Source of the DNA: JAYOEY01 sp038120295
Lineage (GTDB): Bacteria; Pseudomonadota; Alphaproteobacteria; MPNO01; UBA2964
DNA: 6,536 bases
Assembly: GCA_038120295.1 (NCBI GenBank)
Contig: JAYOLL010000053.1
Coordinates: 1-6,536, forward strand
Direction of reading: 5' to 3'
This document shows, in pieces, positions 1 through 6,479 of this stretch (the first letter of the stretch is position 1; every line of letters begins with the position of its first letter). Made by a program: the position numbers and the translations under genes. The notes under the pieces were generated by a model. It was given only the letters and a program-made list of their open reading frames with translations. It ran no database searches and was not told where the DNA came from.

Positions 1-53
1 AAGGGACTGTCGCAGGCAGGAACCGCGTGTCCCTGTCTCGCGCGAGAAACTGA
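1..53 (+). CDS. flgA: Probable 3' end of flgA (P-ring assembly chaperone)
   Basis: One forward frame is open from the window edge to a TGA at 51-53. It reads GTVAGRNRVSLSRARN, which resembles the end of FlgA proteins, where a G-x-V-x-G-x-N-x-V strand closes the SAF-like domain. FlgA is a periplasmic chaperone for polymerisation of the P-ring protein FlgI. flgA lying directly before flgH is the usual order in alphaproteobacterial flgF-flgG-flgA-flgH clusters. The two other forward frames are also open from the edge (to 67 and 102) but look like no protein I know. Only 16 residues are visible, so the call rests largely on context. Confidence 0.42.
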   Translation, partial: GTVAGRNRVSLSRARN

Positions 54-116
54 TCGCGGACAGGTAACGATATGCCATTTCGCTTTTCATCGGATTTATT
101 AATTGCAGGTGATCGA

Positions 117-875
117 ATGAAACGTACGGGGAATGCGGGACTTCGCGTTGCGCTGCTTCTGGGCATAGCCATCGCCGGGTCGGGTTGTCAGATATTCAAT
201 CGCCTCGCACATGTCGGCGAGGAACCGCCGATGACGCAGATCCAGAATCCGGTCCAGGCACCGCATTACACACCGGTTTCGCTTCCAATGCCCGCAGAAG
301 TACCCCGGCCGCGCTCTCCGAATTCGCTGTGGCGGCACGGAGCCCGCGCCTTCTTCAAGGATCAGCGCGCAATGCGCGTAGGCGACCTGGTTACAATCAC
401 GATTTCGATCGATGAGAACGCCACGCTCAACAACACAACGACACACAACCGGACGAATGCGACCGATTCCTCGATCGGCGCTTTTCTTGGCTACGAAACG
501 AGTCTAAGCCGCGTCTTGCCGGAAACGATAAACCCCGGCAGCCTGGTGGATATCGACAGCTCCACCGCAAACACCGGGACCGGTACGATTACGCGGGATG
601 AAAAGATCAATCTGAGCATCGCCGCCGTAATTACCCAGAAACTGCCGAACGGAAATCTGGTCGTCCTCGGACGCCAGGAGATCCGAGTCAATTTTGAGGT
701 TCGCCAGCTTCAGATTGCCAATATCGTCAGGCCGGAAGACATTACCGCCGGCAATACGATTTCGTCCGACAAGATTGCCGAAGCGCGTATCTCCTATGGC
801 GGCAAGGGCCATATTTCCGATCTGCAGCAGCCTCGCTACGGTCAGCAGATTTACGACATTATCTGGCCGTTCTGA
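117..875 (+). CDS. flgH: Flagellar L-ring protein FlgH
   Basis: FlgH is the outer-membrane lipoprotein that forms the L ring around the flagellar rod. From the ATG at 117 it is 252 residues, normal for the family. A basic n-region and hydrophobic core (ALLLGIAIAG) lead to Cys24, the likely lipidated residue. The lipobox GSGC has Gly where Leu is usual at -3. Family hallmarks are the SLWRHGARAFFKDQRA block, RVGDLVTITI, the LPNGNLVVLGRQEIRVN stretch, the RPEDI...NTI...IAEARI.YGG region and the terminal QQPRYGQQIYD...PF. The in-frame ATG at 72 also has a purine-rich site before it (AGGTAA) but would put 15 residues ahead of the signal peptide. The ATG at 117 has AGGTGA about 5 bp upstream and gives a standard signal. 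It probably shares an operon with the upstream flgA end and converges with the dksA-type gene. Confidence 0.95.
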   Translation: MKRTGNAGLRVALLLGIAIAGSGCQIFNRLAHVGEEPPMTQIQNPVQAPHYTPVSLPMPAEVPRPRSPNSLWRHGARAFFKDQRAMRVGDLVTITISIDENATLNNTTTHNRTNATDSSIGAFLGYETSLSRVLPETINPGSLVDIDSSTANTGTGTITRDEKINLSIAAVITQKLPNGNLVVLGRQEIRVNFEVRQLQIANIVRPEDITAGNTISSDKIAEARISYGGKGHISDLQQPRYGQQIYDIIWPF

Positions 876-897
876 TCGCGCCGGCAACAAAGAAACC

Positions 898-925
898 GGT
901 CGCGTCCTGACGGAACAGGGCGACC
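898..925 (+). terminator. Stem-loop between convergent flgH and dksA
   Basis: GGTCG (898-902) pairs with CGACC (921-925). After a 2-nt bulge, TCCTG (905-909) pairs with CAGGG (916-920) with one wobble, around the loop ACGGAA. It lies 23 bp past the flgH stop, where a transcription end is expected. No T-run follows, so it is not a classical intrinsic terminator. It may protect the 3' end or act with Rho. Confidence 0.35.
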
Positions 926-955
926 ATCACAGAGGCGTGGCCGTCGCCGTTTTCA

Positions 956-997
956 ATCGGCCCGGTTCTATCGGCCCGGTTCAATCGTCCCGGTGAA
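956..997. repeat. Three tandem copies of a 14-bp unit at the dksA 3' end
   Basis: Units are ATCGGCCCGGTTCT (956-969), ATCGGCCCGGTTCA (970-983) and ATCGTCCCGGTGAA (984-997). The first two differ at one base and the third is more diverged. The third copy encodes the conserved C-terminal residues of the dksA-type gene, and its stop codon (981-983 on the minus strand) sits at the end of copy two. This suggests that the 3' end of the gene was duplicated outward by slippage. Confidence 0.7.
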
Positions 998-1397
998 TGC
1001 GTTCCCGACGCTCGTGCCGTTCCTGGGCCTCAAGACTAAGCATCGCAATGGGGCGGGCCTCCAGACGACGTAACCCGATCGGTTCCCCGGTCTCTTCACA
1101 ATAGCCGTAGGTGCCATCCTCGATGCGTTCCAGCGCTTCATCGATTTTCTGGATCAGCTTGCGGCCCCGGTCCCGTGTCCTCAACTCCACCGCCCGGTCC
1201 GTTTCCGCGGACGCTCTGTCGGCGATGTCAGGCGACTGCAGGGAAACTTCCTGCAAACTCTGCAGGGTCTGGCTGGATTCCGCGAAGAGTTCTTCCCGCC
1301 ACCGCTGAAGGCGGCGTCGGAAGTATTCTTTCTGCTTCGCATTCATGAACGGCTCGTCATCCGACGGCCGATAATTCATAGGTAACCTAGGAGCCAT
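981..1397 (-). CDS. dksA: DksA/TraR-family RNA polymerase-binding regulator with reduced-cysteine zinc site
   Basis: DksA binds the secondary channel of RNA polymerase and, with (p)ppGpp, redirects transcription. From the ATG at 1397 the protein is 138 residues. A minus-strand ATG at 1412 would add MIGLA. Seen in the 138-residue numbering: an N-terminal segment ending EPFMN, a long charged coiled coil, and a tip with the D-x-x-D-x-A motif (Asp57, Asp60, Ala62) that is essential in characterised DksA. Then follow LRTRDRGRKLIQKIDEAL, the globular part YGYCEETGEPIGLRRLEARP and the C-terminal helix ending HRDD. Only one of the four zinc cysteines remains: Cys100, with Thr103, Ser121 and Ala124 at the others. 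Reduced-cysteine DksA is known in alphaproteobacteria, so the gene need not be defective. It lies downstream of fliX on the same strand, 121 bp away, with its own candidate promoter. Confidence 0.9.
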   Translation of the reverse strand: MAPRLPMNYRPSDDEPFMNAKQKEYFRRRLQRWREELFAESSQTLQSLQEVSLQSPDIADRASAETDRAVELRTRDRGRKLIQKIDEALERIEDGTYGYCEETGEPIGLRRLEARPIAMLSLEAQERHERRERIHRDD

Positions 1398-1428
1398 GGC
1401 CAATCCGATCATGTTGGAAATGGCGCGG

Positions 1429-1458
1429 AGTATAAATAAAGCCGTTCCGCCCCCGCAA
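1429..1458 (-). promoter_or_regulatory. Candidate housekeeping promoter for dksA
   Basis: Read on the minus strand, TTGCGG (1453-1458) is followed after 18 bp by TATACT (1429-1434), which matches TATAAT at 5 of 6 positions. The -35 is weak beyond its TTG. Initiation would fall near 1422. That leaves about 25 nt of leader before the ATG at 1397 but only about 10 nt before the ATG at 1412, which mildly favours the shorter protein. Confidence 0.4.
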
Positions 1459-1470
1459 CTCCGAAGACGA

Positions 1471-1520
1471 AATTCATAAAATTTATAACTAATTGAAATA
1501 TATTATGTTTTTATTACATC
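1471..1520. other. AT-rich intergenic island between fliX and dksA
   Basis: Only 6 of these 50 bases are G or C, in a window that is otherwise clearly GC-rich. It runs into the fliX stop codon and lies upstream of the candidate dksA promoter. It could serve as an UP-like element, as a site for AT-preferring regulators such as MucR/Ros types, or as the fliX transcript end. I see no strong hairpin with a T-run and no ORF in it. Confidence 0.4.
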
Positions 1521-1932
1521 AGGCGGATTGGCCAAGTTTGGCCAGCTCAACGGCCGCCCGAAGCTCGATTTCCTGCAGGATTTCTGCAAGCGCGGGATCG
1601 ATCGACCCCGCCGACCGTGCCTGCACCATCGAAAGGATTTTTTGCAGGCTATCCTTCGGGAAACGCCCGATGAGCAGCCCGAGACGCAACCCTTCGAGCT
1701 GGTCGAGCAGGTCCTCTCCCCGCTCTATCGCCCGGCGCGTTTCTTCCAGAGGGTCCGACACTTCCTGAACACTGAGGAGGGTTCCGACGCCCTGCACAAC
1801 AGCAGCCGGTTTCGGCGCGCTGACAGACGCCTCGCCGCCGATCCTGCTGGCGAAAGCAGAACCGTCGCCGCCGGACTTCTGTGACCGCCTGGGCGGCGCA
1901 GAACTGACGGGCCCCGTATTGCCAATTTTCAT
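1519..1932 (-). CDS. fliX: Flagellar assembly regulator FliX
   Basis: FliX is a small alphaproteobacterial protein. In Caulobacter it works with the sigma-54 activator FlbD to couple basal-body assembly to expression of later flagellar genes and is needed for stable ring assembly. The 137-residue product has the family pattern: a short MKIGNTG start, a variable Ser/Ala/Pro-rich segment (about residues 8-48), and a conserved helical C-terminal half. That half includes LLSVQEVSDPLEETRRAIERG (52-72), LLDQLEGLRLGLLIG (75-89) and DPALAEILQEIELRAAVELAKLG (112-134). Length and ending match the family. A purine-rich AGAGGGA lies rather far upstream of the ATG (about 11-12 nt). It is divergent from flgI, an arrangement also seen in Caulobacter. 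There is no signal peptide. Confidence 0.92.
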   Translation of the reverse strand: MKIGNTGPVSSAPPRRSQKSGGDGSAFASRIGGEASVSAPKPAAVVQGVGTLLSVQEVSDPLEETRRAIERGEDLLDQLEGLRLGLLIGRFPKDSLQKILSMVQARSAGSIDPALAEILQEIELRAAVELAKLGQSA

Positions 1933-2173
1933 CTAACCAGCGTCCCTCTATCGAACGCCGAGGCTGCCGCAGGCCCGGTTAATTTCCCGTTAAGTCGGCA
2001 ATTTCCACCCCGATTGCGGGGCCGAGGGGCAGGATATGCCGCCCCATCGGGTCGATCTTTCCGCGACACAGCACAACCCCGGCGGCCTCTTCCCTTAACA
2101 GTCTGATTTGTAAGTCAAAATTCTTTTCCTCCGGTTGGCACAAATTTCGCATGAAGGCAGGGGAGATGGATTT
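1933..2173. promoter_or_regulatory. Divergent fliX/flgI regulatory region
   Basis: These 241 bp separate two divergent flagellar genes. They contain the sigma-54 promoter listed separately and a perfect 5-bp stem with a 4-nt loop (CCCCG ATTG CGGGG, 2008-2021). There is also a poorer GG-N10-GC candidate facing fliX (minus strand, about 1998-2014, TTGC intact but the -24 half poor). A minus-strand frame of 57 codons (2152 to 1979) crosses the region, but I do not recognise its product and it has no ribosome binding site. Confidence 0.5.
2135..2151 (+). promoter_or_regulatory. Sigma-54 (RpoN) -24/-12 promoter of flgI
   Basis: TTGGCACAAATTTCGCA has the invariant GG (2137-2138) and GC (2149-2150) separated by exactly 10 bp. 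It matches TTGGCAC perfectly in the -24 half and TCGCA against TTGCA in the -12 half. Initiation would fall near 2162, just before the ribosome binding site of flgI. Sigma-54 control of flgI and its divergent neighbour fits the FliX/FlbD regulon. The site also rules out the TTG codon at 2135 as a start. Confidence 0.7.
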
Positions 2174-3061
2174 ATGTGCGTTCAAACGATGATGCGAATT
2201 CTTACCGCCAGAGAAATTTCCGTATCCCTTGACGGAATCGGACGGCTTTCCGCCCAGCTGCTGGGAAGCTGCGTTCTGATCGGGCTCCTGTTGATACTCG
2301 GCGTAACCGCGCCCGTTCATGCCTCATCCCGCATCAAGGATATCGTCGATTTCGAAGGCGTCCGCGACAACATGCTGGTCGGGTACGGGCTGGTCGTGGG
2401 ACTAACCGGCACGGGCGACGACCTGGGAAATTCGGCGTTCACCCAGCAGAGCCTGGTCTCGATGCTGGAACGGCTCGGCGTGAACACGCGGAACGTCAAT
2501 CTCAAGACGAAAAACGTCGCGGCGGTCATGGTAACGGCAACGCTGCCGTCCTTCTCCCGTCAGGGAACGCGCATCGACGTGTCTGTTTCTTCGCTGGGGG
2601 ATTCGTCGTCGCTTCAGGGCGGCACCCTTCTGGTGACCCCCCTGGTTGGCGCCGATGGCGAGGTTTACGCGGTCGCGCAGGGACAGGTAGCGGTCGGCGG
2701 CTTCGCTGCCGCAGGCAAAGCGGCAAACGTAACCAAAAACGTGCCGACGAGCGGTCGAATCGCGAACGGCGCCATCGTCGAACGCGAGATCGCATTCGAC
2801 ATGCAGAAGCTCGACACAGTGCGGCTGTCGCTCCGCAACCCGGACCTGACCACCGCGCGCCGCGTGGCGACCGCCGTCAACCGCTATCTCGGTGCGCCAG
2901 CGGCCTCTACTACCGATCCCGGAACGGTACGTCTGAAAATACCCGCGCGTCATCCCGGCGGCGTGGTTGGGCTTCTGACCGCGATCGAACAGATCCGGGT
3001 CGACCCCGACCAGCTGGCCCGTGTCGTTATCGATGAGCAGAATGGCGTGATCGTCATCGGG
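2174..3061 (+). CDS. flgI: Flagellar P-ring protein FlgI, N-terminal 296 residues, C-terminus missing
   Basis: FlgI is exported by Sec and polymerises into the periplasmic P ring. The ATG at 2174 has GGGGAG about 9 bp upstream and lies just after the predicted sigma-54 start. A later start at 2189 or 2192 is possible. A hydrophobic segment (LLGSCVLIGLLLILGVTAP) ends in a likely cleavage site VHA|SS. The mature part begins with the family block RIKDIVDFEGVRDNMLVGYG followed by LVVGLTGTGD, then TKNVAAVMVTA, SSLQGGTLLVTPL and RVVIDEQNG. After GVIVIG (about 3044-3061) the FlgI similarity stops. Roughly the last 70-80 residues of a normal 350-380-residue FlgI are absent and the frame runs straight into FlhA. 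As shown it cannot make a normal P ring. This is either a real deletion or an assembly join. Confidence 0.9.
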
Positions 3062-4794
3062 ATGATCGTTTTCGCGATCCTGGTGCTGGTCAATTTCGTC
3101 GTCATCACGAAAGGTTCGGGTCGCATCGCGGAAGTGGCCGCCCGGTTCTCCCTCGACGCCATGCCCGGCAAACAGATGGCGATCGACGCCGACCTCTCCT
3201 CGGGCCTGATCGATGAAGACCAGGCCAAGTCCCGGCGTAAGGCGCTTGAAGACGAAACGACGTTTTTCGGCGCCATGGACGGCGCCGCCAAGTTCGTTCG
3301 TGGGGATGCAATCGCCGGCCTCATCATCACCTTCATCAACGTCGTCGGCGGCATCATCATCGGAACGGCCCAGGAAGGGCTTTCCCTCTCTGACGCATCG
3401 AAAACCTATACCCTGCTTACGGTCGGCGACGGGCTGGTCAGCCAGATACCCGCCCTGATCGTCTCGACCGCCGCAGGCATGCTGGTGTCCAAGGCGGGCA
3501 TTTCAGGATCGGTCGACAAGGCGGTCCTGGGACAGCTGGGCAACTACCCTGTCGCGCTCGGGCTGGTGTCGGCGCTCATGGCGACCCTGTCGCTGCTTCC
3601 GGGCATACCGATGCTGCCGTTTCTGATGCTGTCCGCGATCACCGGGGGACTCGCCTATTTCCTGAGCCAAAGGCAAAGCGATGAGGAAGCTGAACGTCAG
3701 GCGCCCGATGTTGCCGCGTCCGAGGATGAGGAAATCAGGGCGGCAGAGCAGGCGGTAACGTCCGCGCTGCAGCTTGACGATATCAAACTCGAACTGGGAT
3801 ACGCGCTGCTGCCTCTTGTGAACGGGGAAGACGGAACGACCCTGACCCAGCAGATCCGAGGATTGCGGCGTCAGCTCGCCAATGAGATGGGCTTCGTCAT
3901 GCCAGCCGTCCGTATCCAGGACAACATGCAGCTGCCGTCGAATACCTACGTGATCCGCATCAAGGAGATTGAATCCGCACGCGGAGAAATCCGTCCCTCC
4001 ATGCTGCTTGTCATGGATCCGCGCGGCGACCAGATCGAACTGCCGGGCGAACAGACTGTCGAGCCGACCTTCGGCCTGCCGGCAATGTGGGTGCATGACG
4101 ACCAGCGCGAAGAAGCGTCCTTCCGGGGCTACACCGTGGTCGACCCGTCGACAGTCGCCATCACGCATCTGACCGAGGTCATCAAGGACAATATATCCGA
4201 CCTCCTGTCCTACGCGGAAGCGCAGAAACTGCTGGACGAACTGCCGACGGAGCATCGCAAGCTGCTCGACGACATCGTGGCTTCGCAGATTACGATCAGC
4301 GTCATTCAACGCGTTCTGAAAAACCTCCTGCGCGAGCGGCTGGCCATTCGGGACCTGCCCACGATCCTGGAAGGAATTGCCGAAATTTGCGGATTCTCCC
4401 AGAGCCCGACGGTCGTCACCGAACATGTCAGAACCAGACTGGCCCGCCAGATCAGCAACGAAGCTGCCGGCGATCTGGGGTATGTGCCGCTGATCACCCT
4501 GTCACCGGACTGGGAACAGGCANNNNNNNNNNGGCATTCGCCGAATCGATCGTCGGTCAGGGCGACGAGGCGCAGCTCTCGATGGCGCCCAGCAAACTCC
4601 AGAAATTCATCGAACAGGTTCGGGAAACCTTCGACAAGTTCGCGATGATGGGGGAAACGCCGGTGCTTTTGACGAGCCCGACGATCCGTCCCTTTGTGCG
4701 CTCCATCATCGAGCGTTTCCGACCGGCAACGATGGTCATCTCGCAGAACGAAGTGCACCCCCGCGTCAAGATCAAGACGCTCACGCAAATCTGA
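3062..4794 (+). CDS. flhA: Flagellar export-gate protein FlhA, N-terminus missing, spurious gap inside
   Basis: FlhA is the membrane core of the flagellar type III export gate; its cytoplasmic domain docks chaperone-substrate complexes. From MIVFAILVLVNFVVITKG on, the match is unmistakable. The FHIPEP signature (RIAEVAARFSLDAMPGKQ plus MAIDAD) is at about 3121-3189. Membrane segments are AIAGLIITFINVVGGIIIG (about 3310-3363), the TVGDGLVSQIPALIVSTAAG region and two helices at about 3544-3660. A charged linker (about 3670-3770) and the FlhA_C domain follow, ending PVLLTSPTIRPFVRSIIE and HPRVKIKTLTQI. The family's first 120-130 residues, with about three membrane helices, are absent. The 10 N shift the frame: upstream it reads WEQA, downstream AFAES in another frame. 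Joining the two copies of GGCA restores WEQAFAES and 572 FlhA residues, which with the missing N-terminus gives a normal length near 700. Confidence 0.93.
4523..4532. other. Scaffold gap of 10 N inside flhA
   Basis: The ambiguous bases are flanked by GGCA on both sides (4519-4522 and 4533-4536). Removing the N-run and one GGCA gives an uninterrupted flhA frame with the family sequence WEQAFAES. This looks like two contig ends overlapping by 4 nt joined with a placeholder, with no missing sequence. Confidence 0.85.
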
Positions 4795-4853
4795 CGCCCA
4801 AGCGGGAAATTTCCGTGTATGGTCGCCGGATCATCGACCGGCGATCTCGACGC

Positions 4854-6209
4854 ATGCGCATTTTCCGGATTATCGCACTCTTCCTGACCTTTCTGCCGGG
4901 CGTCGCCCTCGCGCAGATACGCGCCGGCGGCGACACGACGCAGGACGGAGCCAACCGGCACGCCTTCTCCCTGCCGGCCACGAATATGCCGGACAGCCGG
5001 ATTGGAGACTTCTTTCTCGGCAGCCGGATCTTCAACAAGAAATGGACAACGGAAGCGTCGACGAACGGACTCTTCGGCGGGCTTGGGCCGTTCTACAACG
5101 AAGAATCCTGCGCCGGCTGCCATTTCCGGGATGGAAGGGGCCAACCGCCTGGACCGGGTGCACGCCATCTCGGCGCTCTCGTCCTCAAGACGAGCCTTCC
5201 CGCCAAACGATTGGACCGTGCGCCGGTGCCGCATCCCCGGTTCGGCATCCAGATTCAGGATCGCGCCGTTCCGGGCGTTTCGCCCGAAGCCATCGTCTCT
5301 ATCGAAAACAGAACGAAAACAGGTTTTTACGATGATGGTACGCGTTACACGCTCTCAACTCCTCGCTACAGGATCGACGCCGGACCTGTAGCGGGAACTG
5401 AAAAGCTGCTTGTCTCTCCCCGTATTGCGCCGGCCGTCTTCGGGATGGGGCTGCTCGCAGCCGTGCCTGAAAGCGCCCTGATCTCCATGGCCGATCCGGA
5501 AGATGCGGATGGCGACGGGATATCGGGCCGGCGTAACCTCGTGCACGACAGGGTCGCCAACGCCATGCGCACAGGCCGGTTCGGCTGGAAGGCAAACCAC
5601 CCGTCGATTCGCCAGCAGATCGCGGCCGCCCTGTCGGAAGATTTGGGCGTCACCAGCGCACTGTTTCCCAAGGCGACCTGTCCGGCCCGTCAGACGGAAT
5701 GCCTGGCGAAAAACGGAGCCAGCGAGCCTGAAGTGCCCAACGCCGTTCTGGATGCTCTGGTTTTCTATGTCGAGTCGCTGGGCGTGCCGCAACGGCGCAA
5801 CACCGACGATCCGGCGGTCCGGCGGGGAGAGATCCTTTTTACGGAAACAGGGTGCGCGTCCTGCCACCGGCCGGTGATGGAATCGGGCCCGCATCCCAAT
5901 CCGATGGTCGCACATCAGAGGTTTGCTCCCTTTACCGACCTGCTTCTGCACGACATGGGAGAAGCGCTCGCCGACGATCGCCCGGACTGGGGCGCCAACG
6001 GACGCGAGTGGCGTACGCCTCCTTTATGGGGGTTGGGTCTTATTCCAGCTGTGAATAAACACCATCGACTGCTTCACGACGGGCGCGCGAAAGGTCCAGA
6101 AGAAGCCATCCTGTGGCATGGCGGCGAGGCGGAAAGCGCCAGAAACCGGTTTCGCGCCCTGCCGTCGACCGACCGGGCCGCGCTTCTGGCGTTTCTCAAC
6201 AGCCTTTGA
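4854..6209 (+). CDS. Secreted di-heme c-type cytochrome, DHOR/DUF1111 family (putative thiol oxidoreductase or peroxidase)
   Basis: The ATG at 4854 gives 451 residues with a Sec signal (MRIFRIIALFLTFLPGVALA, then QIRAGG), so the protein acts in the periplasm. An in-frame GTG at 4815 would bury the signal behind an Arg-rich stretch. The ribosome binding site at 4854 is weak. Two c-type heme sites are present: C86-A-G-C-H90 within ESCAGCHFRDGRG and C334-A-S-C-H338 within ETGCASCHRP. Between them lies an Asp-rich DADGDGISGR loop (about 217-226). Family signatures are GRFGWKA, PFTDLLLHDMG, EWRTPPLWGLG and LLHDGRA followed by HGGEA. The family (PF06537, COG3488) is called a predicted thiol oxidoreductase or putative peroxidase; its substrate is not settled. 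Relatives often lie beside imelysin-like genes, which are absent here. It starts 59 bp after flhA and ends 6 bp from the convergent fliJ-like stop. Confidence 0.9.
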   Translation: MRIFRIIALFLTFLPGVALAQIRAGGDTTQDGANRHAFSLPATNMPDSRIGDFFLGSRIFNKKWTTEASTNGLFGGLGPFYNEESCAGCHFRDGRGQPPGPGARHLGALVLKTSLPAKRLDRAPVPHPRFGIQIQDRAVPGVSPEAIVSIENRTKTGFYDDGTRYTLSTPRYRIDAGPVAGTEKLLVSPRIAPAVFGMGLLAAVPESALISMADPEDADGDGISGRRNLVHDRVANAMRTGRFGWKANHPSIRQQIAAALSEDLGVTSALFPKATCPARQTECLAKNGASEPEVPNAVLDALVFYVESLGVPQRRNTDDPAVRRGEILFTETGCASCHRPVMESGPHPNPMVAHQRFAPFTDLLLHDMGEALADDRPDWGANGREWRTPPLWGLGLIPAVNKHHRLLHDGRAKGPEEAILWHGGEAESARNRFRALPSTDRAALLAFLNSL

Positions 6210-6215
6210 AAGCTG

Positions 6216-6376
6216 TCAGGCCGATTCCTGTCTTCGCTGAAATACCGAGAGCGCCGTCTCGTCCTCCCGTTTTCGCTCGCGGCGGCCCGCGGCCAGGCGC
6301 GTACGGCTCTCCTGACGTTCCAGAATGAGTTCGAATTTCTTGATATCGCGGAAGGATTCGGCGATGGCAGCGCGGT
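6216..6376 (-). pseudogene. fliJ: C-terminal fragment of a FliJ-like flagellar export protein, cut by an insertion
   Basis: On the minus strand a frame ends at a TGA (6216-6218). It encodes 53 residues with the charged helical ending of alphaproteobacterial FliJ-like proteins: RAAIAESFRDIKKFELILER, then Arg- and Glu-rich sequence, then DETALSVFQRRQESA. FliJ-like proteins form an antiparallel coiled coil on the FliI export ATPase and help engage FlhA. The family is normally about 140 residues, so some 90 N-terminal residues are missing. Upstream of codon RAA the frame enters the IS-like end and reaches a stop (6393-6395). No usable start is present, so the fragment is probably non-functional unless the remainder was misassembled. 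The FliJ assignment is from pattern recognition of a coiled-coil tail and is moderately sure. Confidence 0.6.
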
Positions 6377-6426
6377 TGTCTGACGTCAGCGCTCATGGGG
6401 CAGATTGAGGAGTTTGCATAAGGGAG

Positions 6427-6479
6427 GATTTTTGGCTCATCGTAGAGACCCGTAGGGGAACGAAGATGAGACAAAAATC
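6427..6479 (+). repeat. Imperfect 15-bp inverted repeat enclosing the transposase start
   Basis: GATTTTTGGCTCATC (6427-6441) and GATGAGACAAAAATC (6465-6479) are complementary at 14 of 15 positions, with 23 nt between them. The right arm contains the ATG at 6466 and the loop holds the AGGGGA ribosome binding site (6454-6459). In RNA the stem would cover the start codon. Confidence 0.75.

Noticed and set aside
504..890. 128-codon minus-strand frame
   Set aside because: It is the antisense shadow of flgH.
2135..2173. TTG at 2135 as the flgI start
   Set aside because: The TTG lies in the -24 element of the sigma-54 promoter, upstream of the predicted transcript start; the ATG at 2174 has a ribosome binding site.
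3503..4426. 307-codon open frame on the minus strand
   Set aside because: It is wholly antisense to the conserved FlhA C-terminal region. Long antisense frames are expected in GC-rich coding DNA, and the product resembles nothing I know.
4533..4648. Continuation of the left flhA frame beyond the N-run
   Set aside because: The residues after the gap in that frame are not FlhA-like; the correct frame is shifted and ends at 4794.
3062..4794. FlgI-FlhA as a novel functional fusion
   Set aside because: Topology and missing domains make function in either role unlikely, and the sequence is a gapped draft; deletion or misjoin explains it better.
5355..5951. 198-codon minus-strand frame
   Set aside because: It is antisense to the di-heme cytochrome, whose heme motifs and family signatures fix the coding strand.
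6196..6474. 92-codon minus-strand frame at the right end
   Set aside because: It crosses the FliJ-like/IS junction in a different frame from the FliJ-like match and overlaps the cytochrome stop, so it is a chance frame.
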